This document shows, piece by piece, positions 1 through 5,029 of a DNA stretch of 6,077 bases. How positions within the stretch are numbered: position 1 is the stretch's first letter; each line of letters starts with the position of its first letter. Made by a program: the position numbers and the translations under genes. Where the stretch lies: positions 1 through 6,077 of the forward strand of contig JAKBAL010000143.1 of the NCBI GenBank assembly GCA_021809225.1, written 5' to 3'. Below the pieces are notes generated by a model, which ran no database searches, was not told the origin of the DNA, and was given only the letters and a program-made list of their open reading frames with translations. The stretch comes from Pseudomonadota bacterium. GTDB lineage: Bacteria > Pseudomonadota > Alphaproteobacteria > UBA9655.

Positions 1-153
1 AAAATACACGAGGCGGTCTACATTATATTTGGCTGAAAAGCCCCCATAAATTTTGACCTTATGTTGGTATACTCTTTTAATGAGATTTGATGTGATTCCT
101 GTATACAATGTTCCATTTTTTTTATTTGCGAGGATGTAAACATAAGAGTCCAT
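1..153 (-). CDS. GIY-YIG family nuclease, partial (3' end beyond window)
   Basis: Small stand-alone protein with a GIY-YIG endonuclease domain; only its first 51 residues are visible because the frame runs off the left edge. The start is the ATG at 153-151: an in-frame TAA lies seven codons upstream and no other start codon lies between. Visible motifs are Y4-V-Y6 (the 'GIY' strand), Y17-T-G19 (the 'YIG' strand) and R27 in IKRVYQHK, where the catalytic arginine of the family sits, followed by Y29 and H31. The metal-binding glutamate expected further on falls outside the window. Members of this short group (YhbQ/UPF0213-like, usually about 80-100 residues) are annotated as putative endonucleases, mostly without known substrates. 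No good Shine-Dalgarno is seen before the ATG. It lies downstream of the adaptor gene on the same strand, separated by a long palindrome, so co-transcription is uncertain. Confidence 0.85.
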   Translation of the reverse strand, partial: MDSYVYILANKKNGTLYTGITSNLIKRVYQHKVKIYGGFSAKYNVDRLVYF

Positions 154-203
154 GAGTATTTTTTCATTAAATTACGTTTTTGTGACGCATGATTTCTCCA
201 AGG

Positions 204-275
204 TTCCGGGTATTAAGAACCTCTATTCCTCCCCGCTTTGCGGGTTCGGAAGAGGTTCTAAATCCCGGAATGACG
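204..275. repeat. Long imperfect palindrome ending in CGTCATT (minus strand)
   Basis: A multi-part inverted repeat fills much of the gap between the adaptor and GIY-YIG genes. Outer arms are TTCCGGG (204-210) and CCCGGAA (264-270), middle arms AGAACCTCT (216-224) and AGAGGTTCT (251-259), and the core is CCCGC-TTT-GCGGG (232-244). Read on the minus strand the element begins CGTCATTCCGGG (275 downwards), the same first seven bases as the REP-like units at 3003 and 3016. On the plus strand it is followed by seven T (277-283), but no plus-strand gene precedes it. On the minus strand, the direction of the adaptor transcript, no U-run follows, so it is more likely a dispersed palindromic repeat that may stabilise the adaptor mRNA 3' end than a classical terminator. 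Multi-copy status cannot be tested from this window. Confidence 0.75.
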
Positions 276-281
276 ATTTTT

Positions 282-1280
282 TTATTTACTAACTGTAATC
301 AACGATCCATCGTGAAGCTTATCTTGGCCCTCAAGGACAATTGGATCACCCTTTTTTAAACCGACCAGAACTTCGGCCTGGTCTGCTGTTCGTATTCCCA
401 AAGTAACTTGAGTCAAGACGGCCTTATCTCCTACCTTTTTATACACATATATTCCATTAGGGCGGGCAACAAGCGCTTGTTCAGGAATAAAAAGAGAGTT
501 TGTCTTGTTAAGAGACGTCTTTAATTGGGCGCGCCCATAAAGCCCAGGAATAAGAAGTCCCTTGCCATTTTCAAAAGTGGCATAAACCGTGATACTACGC
601 GTTTCTTCATTAACAGAAGGCTCAATAGCTTCTACTTTTCCCTCAAAGGTTTTGGTGGGATAAACATCTGTTGCTGCAGTGACTTTATCTCCTACCTTTA
701 TGTTTGGAATTTCTTTTTGAGGCATTTGGAAGGTCAAGCGAATTGGGTTAAGATCTTGTATCCTAACCAGCTCGTCCCCTTCACTAACAAAAGCTCCCTT
801 GCAAATCTTTCGATGAGAGAGGACTCCCTCAAATGGGGCTAGTATTTCGGTTTTTGCTAGATCCTCGATCGCAAGGGCAAGTTCAGCTTCATCGGTTTTC
901 ACATGCGTCTCAGCTTTTTCATACTCTTGAGTGGTTGTAAAACCTTTTTTATGAAGGTCATGCCTACGTTTTAAAACGTTTTGGCTTAGCTTAAGAGCGG
1001 CTTCAGCTTTCTTAACTTTTGCGACCTGCTCTTTGTTGTGAATTGTAAAAAGTATTTGATTTTGCTTTGCATAATCGCCCTCTTTGAAATGAATAATTTC
1101 AATGCGACCTGATGTTTCTGCCTTTAATATAACATCATTATAGGCAGTGAAAGTCCCTACGCCCGATATGCATGGGTTGAGACAAGCCTCACCCACAGTT
1201 GTAAGGACAACAGCTTGAGGCAGCTCGTCCGCCTTCACAGACGTGACAAATAAAACCATCAAAAAGAGGAGCCTCAACAT
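282..1280 (-). CDS. RND efflux periplasmic adaptor (HlyD/AcrA-MexH type membrane fusion protein)
   Basis: Predicted 332-residue periplasmic adaptor that would bridge an inner-membrane RND pump and an outer-membrane channel. The start chosen is ATG 1280-1278: it is preceded by AAAGGAC at good spacing and opens a clear Sec signal peptide (MLRLLFLMVLFVTSVKA, then DELP). A longer frame to 1373 would add 31 residues, bury the signal peptide and run into tatD, so it was not used. Domains in order: first lipoyl half about 50-81 (VILKAETSGRIEIIHFKEGD), short coiled-coil hairpin about 82-145, second lipoyl half about 146-175 (APFEGVLSHRKICKGAFV), beta-barrel about 180-255, membrane-proximal domain about 260-332. 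There is no lipobox cysteine, so it is not a lipoprotein. The short hairpin and overall length fit MexH/MdtA-like adaptors. A pump gene normally follows directly, but here a palindrome and a GIY-YIG gene follow. The substrate is unknown. Confidence 0.9.
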   Translation of the reverse strand: MLRLLFLMVLFVTSVKADELPQAVVLTTVGEACLNPCISGVGTFTAYNDVILKAETSGRIEIIHFKEGDYAKQNQILFTIHNKEQVAKVKKAEAALKLSQNVLKRRHDLHKKGFTTTQEYEKAETHVKTDEAELALAIEDLAKTEILAPFEGVLSHRKICKGAFVSEGDELVRIQDLNPIRLTFQMPQKEIPNIKVGDKVTAATDVYPTKTFEGKVEAIEPSVNEETRSITVYATFENGKGLLIPGLYGRAQLKTSLNKTNSLFIPEQALVARPNGIYVYKKVGDKAVLTQVTLGIRTADQAEVLVGLKKGDPIVLEGQDKLHDGSLITVSK

Positions 1281-1346
1281 TTTATGTCCTTTAACGAAAA
1301 GATTTTGCATGTATACTACATAGCAAATTTGGTGAAGGAAAGAAAA
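1281..1346. promoter_or_regulatory. Divergent promoter region with 13-bp inverted repeat
   Basis: This 66-bp gap between two divergent starts must hold the control signals for both the adaptor and tatD. On the plus strand a -10-like TATACT lies at 1312-1317 with a weak TTAACG at 1291-1296 (spacing 15). On the minus strand an overlapping TATACA reads 1315-1310, with no convincing -35. Both lie inside an inverted repeat, ATGTA-TAC-TACAT (1309-1321), which is placed where a repressor could cover both -10 boxes. Ribosome sites flank it: AAGGA at 1335-1339 for tatD and AAAGGA (minus, about 1292-1287) for the adaptor. The promoter and operator roles are inference. Confidence 0.45.
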
Positions 1347-2138
1347 ATGTTTATTATAGATAGCCATTGCCACTTGGATTACGAACCCATGGCTGGGGAT
1401 ATTGAGGGGACTTTAAAGCGAGCTAAAGACAAGGGAGTTACTCTATTTTTGACGATTTGTACGGACCTTTCCAAAATTCCCGTCGTCATGGCTATTGCTG
1501 AAAGTCATGGAGAAATATTTGCAACCGTTGGGGTCCACCCTCATGAATCTCAAAAGACACTCCCTGAAAAGGAACTTTTTAAGATTTTAACAAAAGAAGC
1601 CACTCGCGCAAAAGTGGTGGGGTTCGGAGAAACAGGGCTAGATTATTATTATACCCATAGTCCTCAACAAGATCAGAAATCAACATTTAAAGCGCATATT
1701 GAAGCAGCCCTTGAGTGTGATTTACCGTTGATTGTCCATACACGAGATGCGGAAGAAGACACTATTGATTTATTAAAGACAATCGGGAAAGGGAAGGCGA
1801 GGGGAGTGATTCACTGTTTTTCGGGAAGTTCTTTGCTTCGGGATCAAGCGCTTGAGCTTGGATTTTATATCTCTGTCTCAGGAATTATCACTTTCAAAAA
1901 AGCTGAAGCGTTACGTGAGGTTTTGAAAGACGTCCCCTTGGATAGGTTATTGTTGGAAACAGACTCGCCTTATTTAGCGCCAGAACCCTATCGAGGGAAA
2001 TCCAATGAACCGGCTTATATAGTCGAAACGGCCCAAAAATTAGCTGAATTGAAAATGGTAAGTTTTGATGAAGTTTGCGCGCAAACAACCCAAAATTTTT
2101 TAACTCTTTTTTCAAAAGTGAGACACCCATGCGTATAA
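1347..2138 (+). CDS. tatD: TatD family metal-dependent hydrolase (deoxyribonuclease)
   Basis: A 263-residue TIM-barrel metallohydrolase of the amidohydrolase-like TatD family. E. coli members act as 3'-5' exonucleases on DNA/RNA with roles proposed in oxidative-damage repair; many others are only known as phosphoesterases. The metal ligands are visible in order: H7 and H9 in DSHCHLD, E95 in GETGLDYY, H131 in HTRDA, H156 in IHCFSG and D206 in LLETDSPYLAPEPYRGKSNEP. Length matches the usual 255-265. The start is ATG 1347, seven bases after AAGGA, and it gives the standard N-terminus MFIIDSHCHLD; an upstream in-frame ATG at 1284 would only add a non-conserved leader overlapping the promoter. The 3' end overlaps the next gene by 10 nt, so the two are probably translated together. 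In many alphaproteobacteria tatD follows metG; here its upstream neighbour is a divergent efflux adaptor instead. Confidence 0.95.
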   Translation: MFIIDSHCHLDYEPMAGDIEGTLKRAKDKGVTLFLTICTDLSKIPVVMAIAESHGEIFATVGVHPHESQKTLPEKELFKILTKEATRAKVVGFGETGLDYYYTHSPQQDQKSTFKAHIEAALECDLPLIVHTRDAEEDTIDLLKTIGKGKARGVIHCFSGSSLLRDQALELGFYISVSGIITFKKAEALREVLKDVPLDRLLLETDSPYLAPEPYRGKSNEPAYIVETAQKLAELKMVSFDEVCAQTTQNFLTLFSKVRHPCV

Positions 2139-2893
2139 CAATATTAGGATGCGGAGCATCCGAAGGGGTACCCATTCTTACGGGAAAATGGGGAGAATGT
2201 GATCCAGAAAATCCAAAAAATATAAGGACTCGGGCCTCTATTGTTGTTGAAAAAGAGGGAACTACTCTTTTAGTGGATACGTCTCCTGATTTGCGGACGC
2301 AATGGCTCGGATCAAATCTTCAAACCCTGGATGCGGTTTTATATACCCATGACCATGCAGATCATACTCACGGAATTAATGATCTAAGACCCTTTAGCTA
2401 TCAAAATCAAATGCCCATTCCTATCTATAGCAACGCGGAAACACTCCACTCCATTAAAAAGCGATTTTACTACGCTTTTCCGACGGAGGGACCTGTCCCC
2501 GATATTTACAGACCTTTTCTGTCTTCCAATGTCATTGAAGGCCCACTTCAGCTGGGCAACATTTCAATTACGCCCTTCGCACAAGGTCATGGTTACTCAA
2601 CCTCCCTTGGTTATCGTTTTGAAACGATGGCTTATTCAACAGACGTCGTTGATTTGGATGAAGCCGCTTTCAAAGCCCTTGAAGGAATTGACGTATGGGT
2701 TGTGGATTGTATCTCTCGGGACCCGCGACCTAGCCATTCCCATCTTGCGAAAACCCTTGAATGGATTGAGCGGGTTCGCCCCCGTCAAGCTTACCTGACT
2801 CACATGTCACTCCTTCTTGACTATGATACGCTTGTGAAAGAACTTCCAAGGGGTGTTGAGCCCGCCTATGATGGTCTTGTGATAGAGGTTTAG
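2129..2893 (+). CDS. MBL-fold metallohydrolase, PhnP/COG1235-like
   Basis: A 254-residue metallo-beta-lactamase-fold hydrolase of the group that includes PhnP (phosphoribosyl cyclic phosphate phosphodiesterase). Visible metal-site motifs: T73-HDHADH-79 (H74, H76, D78, H79), H154 in AQGHGYS, D172 in AYSTDVVDL and H225 in YLTHMSLLLD, with SHSHL at 202-206 as a further conserved histidine motif. The N-terminus GCGASEGVP (7-15) and the GKWGECDPENPKN segment (19-31) are typical of the proteobacterial tatD-linked subgroup. The Cys cluster of E. coli PhnP appears reduced to a single Cys (C24), and no phn genes are nearby, so a role in phosphonate breakdown is not supported and no symbol is given. 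ATG 2129 was chosen because it gives MRITILGCG; a TTG at 2075 would extend it far into tatD. It overlaps tatD by 10 nt, with a weak GTGAG ribosome site at 2118-2122, which suggests translational coupling. Confidence 0.9.
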   Translation: MRITILGCGASEGVPILTGKWGECDPENPKNIRTRASIVVEKEGTTLLVDTSPDLRTQWLGSNLQTLDAVLYTHDHADHTHGINDLRPFSYQNQMPIPIYSNAETLHSIKKRFYYAFPTEGPVPDIYRPFLSSNVIEGPLQLGNISITPFAQGHGYSTSLGYRFETMAYSTDVVDLDEAAFKALEGIDVWVVDCISRDPRPSHSHLAKTLEWIERVRPRQAYLTHMSLLLDYDTLVKELPRGVEPAYDGLVIEV

Positions 2894-2965
2894 AAAACAG
2901 TGTAGTACATTGAGTTGTTATATTTGACCCGCTTCTCATGAACTTAACATTAAGATGTTGATTTT

Positions 2966-3054
2966 ACTGGACTGCTTCGTCGCATACGCTCCTCGCAATG
3001 ACGATCCCCCCTACCCGTCATTGCGAGTCTCTGAAAGAGACGAAGCAATCCAGT
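2966..3054. repeat. Pair of facing REP-like palindromic units (BIME-like)
   Basis: Two related units lie head to head around a 12-bp spacer (3004-3015). The right unit (3016-3053, plus) begins CGTCATTGCGAG and ends GACGAAGCAATCCAG. The left unit (2967-3003, read on minus) has the same first 12 bases and 14 of the last 15; the middles differ (10 versus 11 bases). The right unit itself folds as ATTGC-GA-GTCTCT-GAA-AGAGAC-GAA-GCAAT (3020-3049); the left unit is a weaker self-hairpin. Together they can also form one large stem of about 27 pairs. Sequences of this kind are common dispersed intergenic palindromes in Rickettsiales-type and some other proteobacterial genomes, sometimes mis-annotated as short 'RHCEERSDEAIQ' peptides. 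Confidence 0.85.
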
Positions 3055-3062
3055 CTTTTTTT
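2966..3062 (+). terminator. Terminator-like stem plus T-run after the tatD operon
   Basis: In the plus-strand transcript the facing repeat arms CTGGACTGCTTCGTC (2967-2981) and GACGAAGCAATCCAG (3039-3053) can pair with one mismatch and are followed, after T-C, by seven T (3056-3062). This is where the tatD/MBL transcript would need to end, about 160 nt past its stop. The stem is long with an internal loop and the T-run is one base away from its foot, so it is less certain than a compact intrinsic terminator. The repeat may simply have been co-opted. Confidence 0.4.
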
Positions 3063-3117
3063 CTTAAGTAGCGGTCAATTATGATAATTCAACGTAGTAG
3101 ATTTTAAAAGATTTTTC

Positions 3118-3145
3118 TGGTATTATTTTTTATACATAAGGGAGA
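3118..3145 (+). promoter_or_regulatory. Extended -10 promoter and ribosome site for the secreted protein gene
   Basis: TGG-TATTAT at 3118-3126 is an extended -10 box (five of six matches to TATAAT plus the TG). A weak -35-like TAGATT lies 17 bp upstream (3098-3103). A start site near 3133 would give a leader of about 20 nt that contains GGAGA (3141-3145), seven bases before the ATG at 3153. This supports independent transcription of the gene after the repeat pair. Confidence 0.5.
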
Positions 3146-3152
3146 ATAATTT

Positions 3153-3668
3153 ATGAATTTCTTTAAAATAGGTCTTTTTGTAGCATCAGTGATAGCCTCG
3201 ACCTCTTCTTATGCCCAGTCGCCTTTACCAGAATTTTCCACGTACCTAGTTCCTAAAAATGAAGTGTTTAAAGGAACGCCCGCAGCGGTTGACCTTTCAA
3301 ATTATGAGGGTGCCAATACATACAGAACAAAGCTTCGAGAAGGTGCTAAAAGTGGCCCTAACTTTGCAGGACACTATACGGTTGTAAGCTTTGGGTGTGG
3401 TACTCAATGTCAGGACAATTGGATTATTGACGCTAAATCAGGAAAAATTTTGTATAGGTTTTCGTCTGTCCTTGGAACGCAATATCATCTCGATAGTTCT
3501 CTCTTGATTATCAATCCTGCAGATCTCGACATGAAGAGGGGCTATGAAGAACACCCTGAACAGCCCCTGCTAGGAGACTTGGAAACCTTTTATGAGGTCT
3601 GGAAAAACAACAAATTTAACGTTATCCACAAAGATAAATGGGTAAATGTGATCAAAACTCTACCTTAA
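3153..3668 (+). CDS. Secreted protein of unknown function with GPNFAGHY...GCGTxC motif
   Basis: 171 residues with a Sec signal peptide (hydrophobic 6-17, likely cleavage after S-Y-A at 21), so the mature protein of about 150 residues should be periplasmic or secreted. No named function is recognised. The pattern YEGANTYRTKLREG (51-64), GPNFAGHYTVVSFGCGTQC (68-86), then WIIDAKSGKILY (90-101) resembles a family of uncharacterised exported proteins found in several proteobacteria and Bacteroidetes; this recollection has not been checked by a search. C82 and C86 are the only cysteines and could form a disulfide or bind a ligand; the G/H/Y-rich stretch before them looks like the conserved core. 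There is no membrane segment after the signal and no lipobox. The start is supported by GGAGA seven bases upstream. The stop overlaps the stop of the terminase gene on the other strand. It is not related in sequence to the terminase. Confidence 0.85.
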   Translation: MNFFKIGLFVASVIASTSSYAQSPLPEFSTYLVPKNEVFKGTPAAVDLSNYEGANTYRTKLREGAKSGPNFAGHYTVVSFGCGTQCQDNWIIDAKSGKILYRFSSVLGTQYHLDSSLLIINPADLDMKRGYEEHPEQPLLGDLETFYEVWKNNKFNVIHKDKWVNVIKTLP

Positions 3669-4945
3669 ACCGTCCAAACTTTGTAGGTATAAGAAGGCGT
3701 GAGCATAAGATCCGTAAGAGCCCAGACAAGGGCGTCGAGCCTGTCAGGTGATTGAGACCTCACCCCAGGAACATAAGAACAAAGCTGCTCCTCAAGTTTG
3801 GGGAGATAAGCACCATGCCAAACTTTTCCCCTATCATAGAGGGCTGCAATGGGCTCTGCCCTTAAGATTTTAGAGCGGGTTGCATGGACTGCTTTATAAC
3901 TGACGCTGGGGTCGTAGCTCCGTAACAGTTGCTCGACAAGATCTCCTCCCATATTCACTTCTGCCACAATGCGATCAGCCTTGAGCCGATGATAGGCTGA
4001 AATTGCTTTTTGAATCCATTGGGTAGCAGATCCTTTGAGGGAGAGGTCTTCTAAAACAACGCCAATCCTCTCTGCTGTGATACCTGCAGCGATAATCCCC
4101 GTCTCATCACTTGTCGTTCCATGACTGACGGCTGGGTCAATTGCAATAACAATGCGTTGGAGAGGAACGTTTTGAAAGTCGCGTCTGGCGCGTTCAAGAA
4201 GGGAAGGGGTCCAAAGAGCGCCTTGGATTTCTTCAACAAATTCTGCAAAGAGTTCCTGACGCCCTAACCACGTTTTTTCATACTGGTCGCAAATGTAGTC
4301 GAGAAAAGGCTTGGCAAGGTTTTTAGCATTCTCAAAAGTAGATCCTTTTGTAACAACAACATGTGGATTTTTGATAAGTTTTTTTAAAAGGTGTGTGGGA
4401 CGAGGAGTTGTTGTTACGATGACCCTCGGGTGCGCTCCAAGCCTGAGACCAAACATCAACTGGTCCCAAACTTTCTGAGCATCGCGAAATTTAGCAAGCT
4501 CATCCACCCACGCCCCATCAAATTGAGAGCCACGCAATTGCTCATAAGCTTCTGCGCTAAAACAGGTGGCAATGGCACCATTTGGCCAAGTCAGTTGACG
4601 TTTAGAAGGTTCATAGAGTGGCCGTTCTGAAAGAGGGTGGACAGCCAACAAGCCCGATGGCCCTTCCACCATAACATGTCGACCTTCCGTTTCTGTTTCT
4701 GCAACAAGAGCAATTCTACGACAAAGGCCTCTCTGAACCCAGGAGCGCAGTGTTTCTGCTCCTGTACGCGTCTTTCCAAACCCACGCCCAGCCAAGATTA
4801 GCCATATTCGCCACTCTCCAGAGGGTGGAAGCTGGCTTGCCCTGGCCAGGTTCTGCCAATTGTAGAACGTAGCTTCGTTCTCTCTCTTTTCTATTTCTTT
4901 TTCTAAGAAGAGGAGAAATTGTTTATGTAGAAGCGGTTGAGTCAT
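3665..4945 (-). CDS. GTA-type phage large terminase (DNA-packaging ATPase/nuclease)
   Basis: A 426-residue large terminase closely resembling the gene transfer agent packaging protein (gp2, COG5323) of alphaproteobacteria. It would translocate DNA into capsids and cut it. The N-terminal ATPase has Walker A LAGRGFGKTRTGAE (51-64), Walker B GAWVDEL with D148 and E149, and coupling motif VTTTPRP (177-183). The C-terminal RNase H-like nuclease keeps its acidic residues: D270 in AIDPAVS, E329 in VAEVNMGGD and D401/D404 in DRLDALVWAL. Length is typical and there is no frameshift, so it appears intact. The start is ATG 4945-4943, preceded by AAGGA (4954-4950, spacing 4); a TTG at 4972 would add nine residues but overlaps the probable -10 box. 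No portal, capsid, protease or small terminase gene adjoins it: downstream is a convergent unrelated gene and upstream a deacylase. It is therefore an orphan GTA or prophage gene, or one part of a scattered GTA set. Confidence 0.92.
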   Translation of the reverse strand: MTQPLLHKQFLLFLEKEIEKRENEATFYNWQNLARASQLPPSGEWRIWLILAGRGFGKTRTGAETLRSWVQRGLCRRIALVAETETEGRHVMVEGPSGLLAVHPLSERPLYEPSKRQLTWPNGAIATCFSAEAYEQLRGSQFDGAWVDELAKFRDAQKVWDQLMFGLRLGAHPRVIVTTTPRPTHLLKKLIKNPHVVVTKGSTFENAKNLAKPFLDYICDQYEKTWLGRQELFAEFVEEIQGALWTPSLLERARRDFQNVPLQRIVIAIDPAVSHGTTSDETGIIAAGITAERIGVVLEDLSLKGSATQWIQKAISAYHRLKADRIVAEVNMGGDLVEQLLRSYDPSVSYKAVHATRSKILRAEPIAALYDRGKVWHGAYLPKLEEQLCSYVPGVRSQSPDRLDALVWALTDLMLTPSYTYKVWTV

Positions 4946-4962
4946 CTTTTCCTTGTCTTTAG

Positions 4963-4971
4963 AGTATAACA
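4963..4971 (-). promoter_or_regulatory. Candidate extended -10 promoter for the terminase gene
   Basis: On the minus strand TG-T-TATACT runs 4971-4963, an extended -10 box matching TATAAT at five of six positions, with a weak TTAGGC 18 bp upstream. Transcription would start near 4956, giving a very short leader that holds the AAGGA at 4954-4950. This would let the terminase be expressed apart from the upstream deacylase, whose stop is 84 bp away. No hairpin terminator is seen in that gap, so read-through is also possible. Confidence 0.4.
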
Positions 4972-5029
4972 AGAAAATGGGGATAAGCCTAAGAATTGAG
5001 ATTAAATAGCCAATTTTATAGAAAGTTGA

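Noticed and set aside
525..842. 105-residue plus-strand open frame opposite the adaptor gene
   Set aside because: It lies wholly antisense to a well-supported gene, has no recognisable domain and no clear ribosome site.
1281..1373. N-terminal extension of the adaptor (31 extra residues)
   Set aside because: It would put the signal peptide inside the protein and overlap tatD; the ATG at 1280 has a good AAAGGA and gives a normal signal peptide.
2730..2939. Minus-strand 69-residue frame over the end of the MBL gene
   Set aside because: Shadow of the coding strand with no recognised motif and no support for a start.
2946..2959. Small hairpin AACAT-TAAG-ATGTT as terminator of the tatD operon
   Set aside because: The stem is only five A/T-rich pairs followed by a short GATTTT; too weak compared with the repeat hairpin just downstream.
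2966..3054. CRISPR-like array
   Set aside because: Only two units, in opposite orientation, with a 12-bp spacer; this is a palindromic repeat pair, not direct repeats with unique spacers.
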